A stretch of DNA of 64,000 nt from CAYOEJ01 sp964403015 (GTDB lineage Bacteria; Actinomycetota; Actinomycetes; Actinomycetales; Actinomycetaceae): positions 1 through 64,000 of the forward strand of contig CAYOEJ010000001.1 in NCBI GenBank assembly GCA_964403015.1, given 5' to 3'. This document shows positions 51,522-61,071 of this stretch, piece by piece. The notes beneath the pieces are model-generated. The model ran no database searches. It was not told the origin of the DNA and saw only the letters and a program-made list of their open reading frames with translations. A program made the position numbers and the translations under genes. Each line of letters opens with the position of its first letter. Position 1 is the first letter of the stretch.

Positions 51522-52642
51522 CAGCCTTCTCCGTTCTCCGCCACCCAGTCACGTAACTGTTGGACGTAGGTATTGTGCTCGTCCAGCGAACTGGAGAACA
51601 GCGTTTCGCCAGTGTCGAGATTGACCGTAACGAAGTAAAGCCAGTCGCCCTCCGGCGGGTTGATGCTCGCCTCGATAACCTCCACGCTTGGATTTGCGAT
51701 GGGAGTCGGTGGCAAACCGGGGTGAATATAGGTGTTATACGGGTTGTCGTTATCGAGATCCTCGCGCGTTGGTACACCACCTGTCTTTCCAACACCATAA
51801 AGAACGGTTGAATCCATCTGAAGACGCCCGTTGACCTGAGTTTGATCCTCAAGGCGATTCTCCACGACGCGGGCGACCTGACCGTAGTACTCAGGCCAGT
51901 TCACTTCGCGTTCAACGATTGACGCGACGATGAGCGTCCGCTCCCAATCTTCACGCGGGATACCGAGGTTTTCGAGTTCACCCACGCGTTGGGAAATCAT
52001 CGTGCTAAGAACTTCTTCAGCGGCTACATCCGGTGCGAAATCATATGTGAGCGGAGAGATCCAGCCCTCGATGTCGCCCCCCGCTTCCTCCGGCAGTCCA
52101 ATAGTGGCCGGATTAGCCAGAATCGTTTCAATGCTGGCAGCGTCAGTTTCTAAAACGTTTGCCAATCGATCAATAACCTGCTGTTTCGTGAATCCCTCCG
52201 GGATGGTGATCCGTAACAAGGCTCGCGATGCCGGATCGAGCAAGGCCGTCACAGCATCTTGGCCGGACATCTCCTTGCGCAGCTGGTAGGAGCCGGACTG
52301 GATGGAACCAGAGCGCGGGTCATTGTTGAACGCAGAAACGAATGCCTCGCGGGAGGCCACAACGTTCTCGGCCACGAGTATGTCAGCAATCTGAGTTCCG
52401 GTGGACCCATCGGGAATGGTAATCACGACTTCGCCGGTGCCGGGACCGGGGTAATCAGCAGCTTCCTCCGATTCGAAGACCGACTTAACGTATGGAAGGG
52501 CAACGACGACGGCCAGAACCACCAGAGCAACGGAGATAAACAGCGCGATGGCCGTACGGATGCGCTTCTTCTTGCGATGCGACTGGCGAGTGGTGGCAGC
52601 TCTCTTTCGAGAATCCCCCAGTTCATCAAAGAGTTCAGACAC
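51521..52642 (-). CDS. mltG: Endolytic murein transglycosylase MltG
   Basis: A 373-aa membrane-anchored lytic transglycosylase that cuts nascent peptidoglycan glycan strands. A basic cytoplasmic tail (RQSHRKKKRIRTA) is followed by one transmembrane helix (about 30-52), a LysM-like subdomain (VVITIPDGSTGTQIADIL) and the YceG fold with the catalytic Glu in VASIVEREVNWPEY. It ends with the conserved NTYIHPGLPPTPIANPS. It overlaps ruvX by 8 bases. Confidence 0.94.
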   Translation of the reverse strand: MSELFDELGDSRKRAATTRQSHRKKKRIRTAIALFISVALVVLAVVVALPYVKSVFESEEAADYPGPGTGEVVITIPDGSTGTQIADILVAENVVASREAFVSAFNNDPRSGSIQSGSYQLRKEMSGQDAVTALLDPASRALLRITIPEGFTKQQVIDRLANVLETDAASIETILANPATIGLPEEAGGDIEGWISPLTYDFAPDVAAEEVLSTMISQRVGELENLGIPREDWERTLIVASIVEREVNWPEYYGQVARVVENRLEDQTQVNGRLQMDSTVLYGVGKTGGVPTREDLDNDNPYNTYIHPGLPPTPIANPSVEVIEASINPPEGDWLYFVTVNLDTGETLFSSSLDEHNTYVQQLRDWVAENGEG

Positions 52643-53138
52643 TGTGTCCCCCTGAGTTCACGTCAACCTGTTCCCCGGGTGAGTTCCCAGTGTTGCGCTC
52701 GTAGTTTAGTGCGGTTTCCAAAATGATAACCGCAGACGCCTGGTCAATCACTGCTCTATGAGTGATTTCTTTGCGTCCAGCCTCGCGAAGAGTCTGGTGC
52801 GCACTGACGGTGGTCAAACGTTCATCGAAAAGTCTAACGGGAACGGGAGCAATTCGACGTGCCAAACGGCGCGCCCAGCGGCGAGCTTCTTTGGCGCTCT
52901 TTCCCGCGCTGCCATCCATGTTGAGCGGCAGACCCACAATGACTTCTAGTGCATTGAGTTCGGTGACCAGACTCATCACTCCCGCGAAGTCGTCCTTCTC
53001 CCTGCGAAATGTAGCCACCGGGGTGGCGAGAATTCCGTCGGAATCTGATTGCGCCACACCGACGCGCACCCCTCCGACGTCAACCGCCACGCGGCGGCCC
53101 TTCCGCACAGCGCGAGAGGGTCCACCAGCAAGATCCAT
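52635..53138 (-). CDS. ruvX: Putative pre-16S rRNA nuclease / Holliday junction resolvase YqgF
   Basis: A 167-aa RNase H-fold nuclease implicated in 16S rRNA 5' maturation. The acidic active-site motifs are VAVDVGGVRVGVAQSD, VIVGLPLNMDG, DERLTT and the late Asp in HRAVIDQASAVIIL. The ATG at 53138 lies one base after the alaS stop and is preferred; the open frame upstream is inside alaS. Confidence 0.92.
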   Translation of the reverse strand: MDLAGGPSRAVRKGRRVAVDVGGVRVGVAQSDSDGILATPVATFRREKDDFAGVMSLVTELNALEVIVGLPLNMDGSAGKSAKEARRWARRLARRIAPVPVRLFDERLTTVSAHQTLREAGRKEITHRAVIDQASAVIILETALNYERNTGNSPGEQVDVNSGGHSV

Positions 53139-53139
53139 G

Positions 53140-55809
53140 TCAGCGCTCGCGAACCGCAGCGACAACCGCGCGCAGAGCTTCGTTCATCTTGGAAGGATCA
53201 GTACCGCCGCCCTGCGCAAGGTCGTCCTTACCGCCTCCGCCGCCGCCAAGAATCTTCGCAGCGACAGATACGAGACGCCCAGCCTTCACTCCGGCGTCGC
53301 GAGCACCTTGGTTCGTAGCGACGACGACGGTGGGGCGATCTTTCGCGACACCCGTGAGCACCACAGTTGCCGGCTCGTTGCCCATGCGCTCGCGCAGATC
53401 GGTAACCGCCTGACGAACCTCATCAGCACCAGACACATCGCCAAGATTCTCAGCGATAAGTGCAACCCCGTCGAGCGCAACCTTCTTCTCGACGAGTGCG
53501 CCAAGCGAAGCAGTGAGTTTCTCCCGACGTAGACCAGCGATCTCCTTCTCTGCAGCCTTCAGACGAGCAAGGAGCGAATCGATGTGCTCGGGGAGCTCTT
53601 CGGGGCGTACATGAGTGAGCGTGGAAAGCTGCGACACAAGGGCACGCTCGCGAGCCCCTTGAGCATATGCTCCTGCTCCAACGAGGGCTTCGATACGGCG
53701 AACACCGGAACCAATGGAAGACTCGCCCAAGACTGTCACGAGTCCCAGTTCTCCGGAATCCTGAACGTGCGTACCGGCGCAGAGTTCGCGCGACCAATCC
53801 CCGCCGATAGAGACGACGCGCACATCATTTCCATACTTCTCACCGAAGAGCGCTGTTGCACCGGACTTCTTGGCCTCTTCGAGGCTCATGATCTGATCGG
53901 TCACCTCGAGATTATCCTGCAGGCGATCGTTCACGCGTGCTTCGATGCTTCTGAGGAGATCAGTCGGAACCTGAGATCCGTGGCGGAAGTCAAAACGTAG
54001 GCGTGATGGAGAATTCTCCGAACCGGCCTGGGTGGCCTGCTCGCCCAAGTTCTCATGGAGAGCCTTGTGAACCATGTGGGTAGCGGTATGAGCACGCGCG
54101 ATCTGGGCGCGGCGCGTCACGTCAATTTGCGCATGCACCTTGTCGTCGAGCGCGATTGAGCCTTCGCTGAGGTGACCGCGGTGGACGAACAGGCCCTTAA
54201 TCGGTGTCTGTACGTCACTCACCGTGACAAGTCCGCCGCCAGCAACTGAGATTGATCCGTGGTCGGCAAGCTGACCACCCTGCTCTGCCCAGAACGGAGT
54301 CTGGTCCAGCACGACGTCGACATCGGCAGGTGCTTCAACTGCCGGGACCGGCTGGCCGTCAACCAAAAGTGCCACGACCTTGCCCTCCGCGGAGGTCTCG
54401 GTGTATCCCAAGAAGTGAGTGTTCTCGCCGGTCTTCGCCTGAATCTCGTTATAGACGTGAGCGTCCACGTGGCCGGACTTCTTTGCCTGCGCGTCGGCGC
54501 GAGCGCGATCCTTCTGCTCCTGCATGAGTGAACGGAACCCAGCCTCGTCTACCTTGACGCCCTTTTCGGAGGCCATTTCGAGTGTGAGGTCGATCGGGAA
54601 TCCGTAGGTGTCGTGCAGGGTGAATGCCGCTGAACCCGGCAGGTCGCCGCCTGCCTTCTTGGCCTTCTCCACTGCGACGTCGAAGATCTGCGTTCCCGTG
54701 GTCAAAGTGCGACGGAACGCTTCTTCTTCCGCGTACGCAATCTGCGAGATCCGCTCAAAGTCGGTCTCTAGCTGCGGGTAAGACTCCTTCATGACGTTCA
54801 TCGAGGCCGGAAGAAGTCGCGGGAGAGCGACGTCGTCGACACCGAGGAGGCGCACGGAACGAACCGCGCGACGCAGCAGTCGGCGTAGAACGTAACCGCG
54901 TCCGTCGTTACCCGGGCGAACGCCGTCGCCAATGAGCATCAGGCCAGAACGAACGTGATCGGCGATGACGCGCATAAGTACGTCATCTTCCTCGTTCTCG
55001 CCGTACTTCTTTCCGGTCATCTCTTCCGTGGCGGCGATGACGGGATAGACCTCGTCGATCTCATACATGTTCTGCTTATCCTGCAGAAGGTAGGCGATGC
55101 GTTCTAGACCTGCGCCGGTATCGATTGACTGCTGATCGAGGTTGCCGAGGAGGGGGTAATTCTTTCCCTGTCCCTCCCCGCGTAGGAACTCATCGAAAAC
55201 GAGGTTCCAGATTTCTAGATAGCGGTCACCGCCGGGATCGACAGTGCCACCGACAGCCTCCGGGCCGTACTCTGGGCCACGATCATAGTGGATCTCCGCA
55301 CACGGACCGGCAGGTCCGGGCTGACCGGTGTCCCAGAAGATCTCTTCGCGGGTGAGCTTCACGATGTGCTTGGGATCAACGCCCGTGGCCACGAGGTGAT
55401 CGAAGGCAACGTCGTCTTCTTCCCAGATGGTCACCCACAGGCGATCCATGTCAAGACCGTAACCGCCCTCGTCCACCGGGGTGGTAAGCAGACCAAAAGC
55501 CAGGTCGATGGCGCCTTCCTTAAAGTAGTCACCAAAGGAGAAGTTGCCACACATCTGGAAGAAGGTGCCGTGACGCGTGGTGCGGCCGACGTTTTCAATA
55601 TCATTGGTGCGAATGCACTTTTGCACGGAGGCAACGCGTGGATGAGGCGCCTTTTCCGTTCCCACGATATAGGGAATGAAAGGAACCATGCCTGCGATCG
55701 TAAAAAGCAACGATGGATCTGGCGACACCAACGATACCGAATCGGCGATCTGGTGATCGTGCTTGCGGAAGTAATCAAGCCAGCGCTGGCGGATCTCTGC
55801 AGTACGCAT
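53140..55809 (-). CDS. alaS: Alanyl-tRNA synthetase
   Basis: An 889-aa class II synthetase that charges tRNA-Ala and edits mischarged Ser or Gly. The catalytic domain starts TAEIRQRWLDYFRKHDH, and the anchor FFQMCGNFSFGDYFKEGAI is present. The editing domain has the zinc-binding HTATHMVHKALHE and CAGTHVQDSGELG. The C-terminal C-Ala domain has GGGGGGKDDLAQGGG. The alaS-ruvX-mltG-aroE order is typical of the phylum. Confidence 0.97.
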   Translation of the reverse strand: MRTAEIRQRWLDYFRKHDHQIADSVSLVSPDPSLLFTIAGMVPFIPYIVGTEKAPHPRVASVQKCIRTNDIENVGRTTRHGTFFQMCGNFSFGDYFKEGAIDLAFGLLTTPVDEGGYGLDMDRLWVTIWEEDDVAFDHLVATGVDPKHIVKLTREEIFWDTGQPGPAGPCAEIHYDRGPEYGPEAVGGTVDPGGDRYLEIWNLVFDEFLRGEGQGKNYPLLGNLDQQSIDTGAGLERIAYLLQDKQNMYEIDEVYPVIAATEEMTGKKYGENEEDDVLMRVIADHVRSGLMLIGDGVRPGNDGRGYVLRRLLRRAVRSVRLLGVDDVALPRLLPASMNVMKESYPQLETDFERISQIAYAEEEAFRRTLTTGTQIFDVAVEKAKKAGGDLPGSAAFTLHDTYGFPIDLTLEMASEKGVKVDEAGFRSLMQEQKDRARADAQAKKSGHVDAHVYNEIQAKTGENTHFLGYTETSAEGKVVALLVDGQPVPAVEAPADVDVVLDQTPFWAEQGGQLADHGSISVAGGGLVTVSDVQTPIKGLFVHRGHLSEGSIALDDKVHAQIDVTRRAQIARAHTATHMVHKALHENLGEQATQAGSENSPSRLRFDFRHGSQVPTDLLRSIEARVNDRLQDNLEVTDQIMSLEEAKKSGATALFGEKYGNDVRVVSIGGDWSRELCAGTHVQDSGELGLVTVLGESSIGSGVRRIEALVGAGAYAQGARERALVSQLSTLTHVRPEELPEHIDSLLARLKAAEKEIAGLRREKLTASLGALVEKKVALDGVALIAENLGDVSGADEVRQAVTDLRERMGNEPATVVLTGVAKDRPTVVVATNQGARDAGVKAGRLVSVAAKILGGGGGGKDDLAQGGGTDPSKMNEALRAVVAAVRER

Positions 55810-55863
55810 TATTTACCTCAACTTCGAAGCCACCGGGCGTGGCTAAATGTAAAAACTAGTTTG

Positions 55864-56250
55864 TCAGACTTCGGGGTGAGACTGCTGCTCGTCGGATTTC
55901 GGACCCCTGAAGGCGCCCTTGACTTTCTCCGCACCTTTTCGAGCTGCTAGGAAAGGTGCCCCAACCGTGGAGGTCACCAGAGTAGTCATTGCCGAAATGT
56001 CTTCGGTGGTGCGCGCGGCTGCTGCCGTAATCGTATCGAGCTTCTTCACCTGATGATTTGCTTCGGCAACTGTCTTTGCTGCCTCATCGATGGCTGGAAG
56101 AGTGTGCTCGGTGAGTTCGCGTAGCGACTCTGCCATTCGATCGAGGACTCCGGACAACTTCATGAGCGGACGAATCGAGAAGTAGACGAGTACGAGAAAC
56201 GCGAGAGCCGCAATAAGACCAGCTATCTGGCCGAGTGTTACCGATTCCAT
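55864..56250 (-). CDS. DUF948 membrane-associated protein
   Basis: A 128-aa protein with a single N-terminal transmembrane helix (about 8-28) and a long predicted coiled coil rich in Ala, Thr and Glu (LDRMAESLRELTEHTLPAIDEAAKTVAEAN), ending in a charged tail. It matches the DUF948 layout, a family of unknown function that often sits between rpsD and alaS in actinobacteria, as here. A role at the cell envelope is only suggested by the topology. Confidence 0.78.
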   Translation of the reverse strand: MESVTLGQIAGLIAALAFLVLVYFSIRPLMKLSGVLDRMAESLRELTEHTLPAIDEAAKTVAEANHQVKKLDTITAAAARTTEDISAMTTLVTSTVGAPFLAARKGAEKVKGAFRGPKSDEQQSHPEV

Positions 56251-56267
56251 GGAGCAACCTTATACGG

Positions 56268-56300
56268 CAACGCGCCACGACATATTGCCGCGGCGCGTTG
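56268..56300 (-). terminator. Hairpin behind rpsD
   Basis: CAACGCGCC pairs perfectly with GGCGCGTTG around a 15-base loop between the rpsD stop and the DUF948 start. On the minus strand no long U-run follows, so termination may be partial. Confidence 0.45.
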
Positions 56301-56312
56301 CGTAAAACAAAA

Positions 56313-56933
56313 TCAGCGAGAGTAGAACTCGACGACCAGCTGCACGTCGCAGGTGATCGGAACTTCTGCACGCTTGGGGCGGCGAACAAGTTCGAAGCGA
56401 AGCTTCTCAAGGTCAACCTGGAGGTACTCCGGAACTGCCGGAAGTACGTCAGCGTGCTGTCCCTGAGCAGCAACCATAAACTGTGCGGATGCCTGCGAAC
56501 GCGGCTTAATCTGGATGGTCTGACCCGGCTTCACACGGAAGGACGGACGGTCAACGAGCTTGCCGTCAACGAGGATATGACGGTGAACGACGACCTGACG
56601 AGCCTGCGAAATGGTGCGAGCAAAGCCTGCACGCAGAACGAGGGCGTCGAGACGCATTTCAAGTAGCTCAACGAGGTTGTCACCCGAACTACCTTCAGCG
56701 CGGCGAGCCTCTTCCCAAACCTTGCGAAGCTGAGCCTCGCGAATACCGTACTGGGCGCGAAGACGCTGCTTCTCCTTGAGACGGATCGAGTAGTCAGATT
56801 CCTTAACGCGGCCGCGGCCGTGCTCACCCGGACGGTAAGGGCGGCGCTGCATGTAGCGCTCAGCCTTCGGGGTGAGAGCAATACCAAGTGCGCGGGACTC
56901 GCGAACGAGCTTGCGGGAACGATTTCCGGCCAT
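56313..56933 (-). CDS. rpsD: 30S ribosomal protein S4
   Basis: A 206-aa primary 16S-binding ribosomal protein. The N-terminal RSRKLVRESRALG and the S4 RNA-binding domain LEMRLDALVLRAGFARTISQARQVVVHRHILVDGKLVDRPS mark it clearly. No zinc-finger cysteines are present at the N-terminus. It stands alone, away from the ribosomal protein operons, as often in actinobacteria. Confidence 0.97.
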   Translation of the reverse strand: MAGNRSRKLVRESRALGIALTPKAERYMQRRPYRPGEHGRGRVKESDYSIRLKEKQRLRAQYGIREAQLRKVWEEARRAEGSSGDNLVELLEMRLDALVLRAGFARTISQARQVVVHRHILVDGKLVDRPSFRVKPGQTIQIKPRSQASAQFMVAAQGQHADVLPAVPEYLQVDLEKLRFELVRRPKRAEVPITCDVQLVVEFYSR

Positions 56934-57002
56934 AAATTTTCTCCTGTCGACTTCATGGCGCTTATTTACATAAGCGGGGCCAACACGTAACGGCTAGGGC
57001 CC

Positions 57003-57032
57003 CAGGTTGGTTACCTCGAACAAGGCAACCTG
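57003..57032. terminator. Hairpin between rarA and rpsD
   Basis: CAGGTTG (57003-57009) pairs with CAACCTG (57026-57032), with extra pairing inside the loop. It lies 13 bases behind the rarA stop. Neither strand has a clear U-run. Confidence 0.4.
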
Positions 57033-57044
57033 ACTAGGTTAGCA

Positions 57045-58382
57045 TCACTGCCCGCGCAGAAGCCCGCGAATCCGAGCCAATCGCGACGTGATGTTCGACT
57101 CGTAACCACGATCCAAAGGCTCGTAATAGACGGCGTCCTTGATTTCGTCCGGAAGATATTGCTGCGCCGCAACACCGGTCGGTTCATCGTGCGCATAGAT
57201 GTAGTCGGCGTCCTTACCGCTTTGTTCCGCTGCGATCTTTGAGGCCTTGACGGATTGATCACGCAGGTGAACGGGTACTGGGCCAATCTTGCCCGCGCGC
57301 ACGTCTGCAATCGCCCTATTGATCGCGAGATACGCCCGATTTGATTTGGGCGCCGTTGCCAAGTGCACTACCGCCTCTGCCAAAATGATCCGCGCCTCGG
57401 GCATTCCAACGAGAGCTACGGACTGGGCAGCCGCCGTTGCGGTTTGCAACGCCGCAGGGTCCGCCATACCGATATCCTCCGCAGCAGAAATCATGAGTCT
57501 GCGCGCAACGAACCGAGGATCCTCCCCCGCCTCCAGCATTCGCGCAAGATAGTGAATTGCCGCATCCACATCAGATCCACGAATAGACTTAATGAATGCC
57601 GAAATCACGTCGTAATGCTGATCGCCGTCGCGATCGTATCGGACGGCATAAACGTCGATGGCCTCTTCTACATCCTTGAGAGTAACCGTGGTTTCATCGC
57701 CAACTGCGGCTTCCAGAATTGTGAGCGAACGCCGAGCGTCGTTGCCGGCAAGCCGAACGATTGCCTCGCGAGCATCAGGCTCAACTTCCACCGCTCCCCC
57801 ATACCCGCGTTCGTCTTCAAGCGCACGGGTGATAAGAACATCGATATCTTCTGCAGACAACGGGTGCAGTGTGAGGAGGAGCGACCGGGAAAGGAGTGGC
57901 GCAATGACGGAAAACGAAGGGTTCTCAGTGGTAGCCGCTATCAGGATTACCCAACGGTTCTCCACGGCTGGCAAGAGTGCATCCTGCTGCGTCTTGGAGA
58001 AACGATGAACCTCGTCGACAAACAGGACGGTCTCTTCTCCCGATGTAACAAGGCGCCGTTTGGCTTCATCGATGACCGCTCGTAGATCCTTAACGCCTGC
58101 TGAAACAGCAGAAATCTCCACGAAGTTCCGGTCCGCCTGCCGCGCCACTAGATAGGCCAACGTGGTCTTGCCAATTCCTGGCGGCCCCCACAGAAAGACC
58201 GACGACGGAGCGCCTTTTCCATCCGGTTCGATAAGCCGCCGCAACGGCTGCCCCTCACCTAAAAGGTGCTGCTGGCCAAGCACCTCGTCCACTGTTCTCG
58301 GACGCATCCGAACGGCAAGCGGCGCATTGGTATCCACGGGCGTGCCGTCCGTGTTCATTGAAGCGTTCTCGAATAGATCCAC
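57045..58382 (-). CDS. rarA: Replication-associated recombination protein A (AAA ATPase)
   Basis: A 445-aa AAA+ protein of the RarA/MgsA family that acts at stalled replication forks. Walker A is GPPGIGKTT, Walker B LFVDEVHRFSKTQQDALLP, sensor 1 AATTENPSF, and the arginine-finger region with RSLLLTLHPL follows. The C-terminal tetramerisation domain contains SAFIKSIRGSDVDAAIHYLARML. It is divergent to the MMPL transporter gene. Confidence 0.94.
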   Translation of the reverse strand: MDLFENASMNTDGTPVDTNAPLAVRMRPRTVDEVLGQQHLLGEGQPLRRLIEPDGKGAPSSVFLWGPPGIGKTTLAYLVARQADRNFVEISAVSAGVKDLRAVIDEAKRRLVTSGEETVLFVDEVHRFSKTQQDALLPAVENRWVILIAATTENPSFSVIAPLLSRSLLLTLHPLSAEDIDVLITRALEDERGYGGAVEVEPDAREAIVRLAGNDARRSLTILEAAVGDETTVTLKDVEEAIDVYAVRYDRDGDQHYDVISAFIKSIRGSDVDAAIHYLARMLEAGEDPRFVARRLMISAAEDIGMADPAALQTATAAAQSVALVGMPEARIILAEAVVHLATAPKSNRAYLAINRAIADVRAGKIGPVPVHLRDQSVKASKIAAEQSGKDADYIYAHDEPTGVAAQQYLPDEIKDAVYYEPLDRGYESNITSRLARIRGLLRGQ

Positions 58383-58486
58383 GTCCGAATCTTATCGCGT
58401 CCTTCCGACAGAGCGCGTTGTCGAATGTTCCCCATTCAACACTTTTCAAGGCCATTAAGAGGTTCGTGCAATGAAACAATGAGAAA

Positions 58487-61036
58487 ATGTTCAATTACTT
58501 AGGTCGCGGGGTGTCGCGCCGCCCGAAACTCTTCATCGTATTCTGGCTCCTGCTAGTGGCACTTGGTGCAGCGGGCTCTCTGTGGGGCTTCGGACAGGGC
58601 AACCTCTTCAGCAGGATGAGTTCTTCGGAATCAATGGTGCCCGGATCCGAGTCGGATAACGTACTACTGCGAACCAGCGGCACGAACGCCGGCGAAGCTG
58701 TAGTTGCGGTTGTTACGGGAGCGACGTACGAGGAGCTCGGTGACGACGTCGAACAGCTTCGTAGCGAACTAGAGGCCATTGAGTACGTGGAGAACCTCGC
58801 AGACCCTACGTCGGTGGCCGAGCTTTTTGACAAAGAGGTTGCAGCTTCGACCGACGAGGCCGTGAGCCAAGCGCTCGCCGACAATCAGGACGCTATCGAC
58901 GGCGCTGTTGAGCAAGCTCTCGCAGAAAATGAGGAGCAGATCGAAGGCGCAGCTGCTCTCGCTGCACAAGAAGCGCAGACCGCAGCAACTCAGGCAACCG
59001 CCAATCTTCCAGCCGCACAGGCCCAGGCTGTTATTGAGGAGCAGACCACCGCGGCAGCCGAACAAGCCCGCGAGCAGGTACGCACCGAGATCGAGACTGC
59101 CGCACGAGACGCGGCCACTAAAGAGATCGAGACTGCCGCACGAGACGCTGCTGCCGAAGAAACGGCAAAGCTAGAGAATCCCGCAGGCGATTTCGCCTCC
59201 GAAGACGGTTTCATTATCGCGGTCACTTTAGAAGAGGGAGAGTATCCTGACTCGGTCGATGCCGTATCTGACGCCGTTGCCGCTTTCGAAGCGGAGGTTC
59301 AGAAATCACATCCCGACCTCACCGCAAACGTTAACTCCTCGTCAATTTCTGAGGAGCTCATTCTCAATCAGGTTGCCAAGGATCTCGTCCTTGGCGAAGC
59401 TATCGGTTTGCCGATCGCCCTCTTCCTTCTCGTCATCGTTTTCGGTGGTGTGATGGCTGCCGGACTCCCGCTGGGCGCGGCGGTCACCTCGATTGCCATC
59501 GGACTTGGCGTCATTTGGCTCGTCACCTTCGTGACGAACGTGGACAGCTTCATTTTGAACATCATTTCTCTGATCGGCCTTGCGCTGTCCATCGATTACG
59601 GTCTGCTCGTCGTCTCCCGCTATCGCGAAGAAATTGCGGGGAGTCTGAAGGCTCGCGGGCTTCCTACAGATGGCTCTGAACTCCCCGAAGACGCAAACGA
59701 GATGGTCACAGATGCTGTCGCGACCACGGTTCGAACCGCTGGTCGCACGGTGTCGTTCTCCGCCCTTACCATCGCCTTCGCCATTGGTGGTCTCCTCGTG
59801 ATGGACGCACCAATCCTCAAGATGATCGCCGTGGGTGGCATTGTGGTGACCGTTCTCGCCGTGACAACCGCCGTAACTTTGGTACCTGCGATTATTGAAC
59901 TTCTCGGCACCCGCCTAGTTGTTCCATCCAAACTTTCGCGCATGCCAGGCTTTAGCACTCTCGTAGAGAAGGTTGGCGACAGCGCCTCTGATGAAGGTTT
60001 CTTCTCGCGACTTGCTCGCTGGGTTCACGCCCGTCCGTGGCCGGTGCTCATCGGCACAGTCCTTATTCTCCTCGTCATGGCTATCCCGATCCGGGACTTC
60101 CAGATGCGCTCGAATTTCGTTGAGTACATCCCGTCGGGTTCTGACGCTTCGCAGGCCTATGACGCCTTGCAGGAGGACTACCCCGCCTTCTCTACCCCGT
60201 CTGGCACCGTCGTTGCTTTCACTGAGGCTGAGAACACCCAGGATCTCGTGAAGCATATTGAAGGACTTCCCGGTGTCTCACGCGTTGATAGCGCCGAGGA
60301 TTTCGACGATGAAACAGTGACCATCGACTTTTACGTCGACGCCGAAGATCAAGTTGGTCGCGATGTCACCAGGGTTGTGGAACAGATTCGCGACTACGAC
60401 GCCGGTTACAAGACGGAAGTTGGCGGCGCGGCAGCACTGCAGCTCGACTTCAACAACTCTATTGCCGAGGACGCACCCTTAGCGGCGCTTATCATTATCG
60501 TTTCCGTGTTTATCTTGTTGTTCCTTCTTACCGGCTCCGTCGTGGCGCCGTTGAAGGCACTTGCCATTAATACGCTCTCCCTCATCGCGGGCCTGGGCGC
60601 AACCGTGTACATCTTCGAACAGGGACTCTTCGGAATGCCGCAGGTGTCCGGTCTGGAAACGTTCGTAGTGGCTGCCGCCATCGCCTTCGGATTCGGGTTA
60701 GCCATGGATTACGAGGTATTCCTGCTCGCCCGCATCAAGGAATACTGGGATAAGGGCATGACCAATGACGAGGCGGTCGAATTTGGCCTTCAGCGATCTG
60801 GTCGCATCATCACGTCGGCTGCCGCCATCATCGTCGCCGTGTTCATCGGCTTCGTCTTCGGTGACCTTCTGCCTATCAAGCAGATCGGCATTGCCCTTGC
60901 CATTATCGTCACGGTGGACGCAACGATCGTGCGCATGCTGCTTGTACCGGCCGTCATGACACTCATGGGCAAATGGAACTGGTGGGCTCCAGAGCCACTA
61001 AAGAAGGTCTACAAGCGATTTAAGCTCGTTCATTGA
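58487..61036 (+). CDS. MMPL/RND-family membrane transporter
   Basis: An 849-aa inner-membrane protein with two repeats of one helix plus a large external loop plus five helices. The MMPL cores contain SIDYGLLVVSRYREE and DYEVFLLARIKEYWD, with the conserved Asp-Tyr proton-relay pairs. The first external loop carries an unusually long Ala/Glu/Gln-rich coiled-coil insert (about residues 130-225) with an internal 12-residue duplication. MMPL proteins export lipids, siderophores or drugs; the cargo here is unknown. Only a weak GAGA precedes the start. Confidence 0.85.
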   Translation: MFNYLGRGVSRRPKLFIVFWLLLVALGAAGSLWGFGQGNLFSRMSSSESMVPGSESDNVLLRTSGTNAGEAVVAVVTGATYEELGDDVEQLRSELEAIEYVENLADPTSVAELFDKEVAASTDEAVSQALADNQDAIDGAVEQALAENEEQIEGAAALAAQEAQTAATQATANLPAAQAQAVIEEQTTAAAEQAREQVRTEIETAARDAATKEIETAARDAAAEETAKLENPAGDFASEDGFIIAVTLEEGEYPDSVDAVSDAVAAFEAEVQKSHPDLTANVNSSSISEELILNQVAKDLVLGEAIGLPIALFLLVIVFGGVMAAGLPLGAAVTSIAIGLGVIWLVTFVTNVDSFILNIISLIGLALSIDYGLLVVSRYREEIAGSLKARGLPTDGSELPEDANEMVTDAVATTVRTAGRTVSFSALTIAFAIGGLLVMDAPILKMIAVGGIVVTVLAVTTAVTLVPAIIELLGTRLVVPSKLSRMPGFSTLVEKVGDSASDEGFFSRLARWVHARPWPVLIGTVLILLVMAIPIRDFQMRSNFVEYIPSGSDASQAYDALQEDYPAFSTPSGTVVAFTEAENTQDLVKHIEGLPGVSRVDSAEDFDDETVTIDFYVDAEDQVGRDVTRVVEQIRDYDAGYKTEVGGAAALQLDFNNSIAEDAPLAALIIIVSVFILLFLLTGSVVAPLKALAINTLSLIAGLGATVYIFEQGLFGMPQVSGLETFVVAAAIAFGFGLAMDYEVFLLARIKEYWDKGMTNDEAVEFGLQRSGRIITSAAAIIVAVFIGFVFGDLLPIKQIGIALAIIVTVDATIVRMLLVPAVMTLMGKWNWWAPEPLKKVYKRFKLVH
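59087..59148 (+). repeat. 36-bp tandem duplication inside the MMPL gene
   Basis: The 26 bases from 59087 to 59112 recur exactly at 59123-59148, a period of 36. They encode two copies of EIETAARDAA in frame. The duplication lies in the coiled-coil insert and adds 12 residues per unit. It looks recent because the match is exact at DNA level. Confidence 0.85.
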
Positions 61037-61041
61037 GTTGC

Positions 61042-61071
61042 ACGCGGTTGGCCCGCCGCGGCCAACCGCGT
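61042..61071. terminator. GC-rich hairpin between convergent genes
   Basis: ACGCGGTTGGCC pairs perfectly with GGCCAACCGCGT around a 6-base loop. It lies between the MMPL gene stop (61036) and the lipoprotein gene stop (61071). No U-run follows, but position and symmetry suit a bidirectional terminator. Confidence 0.55.
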
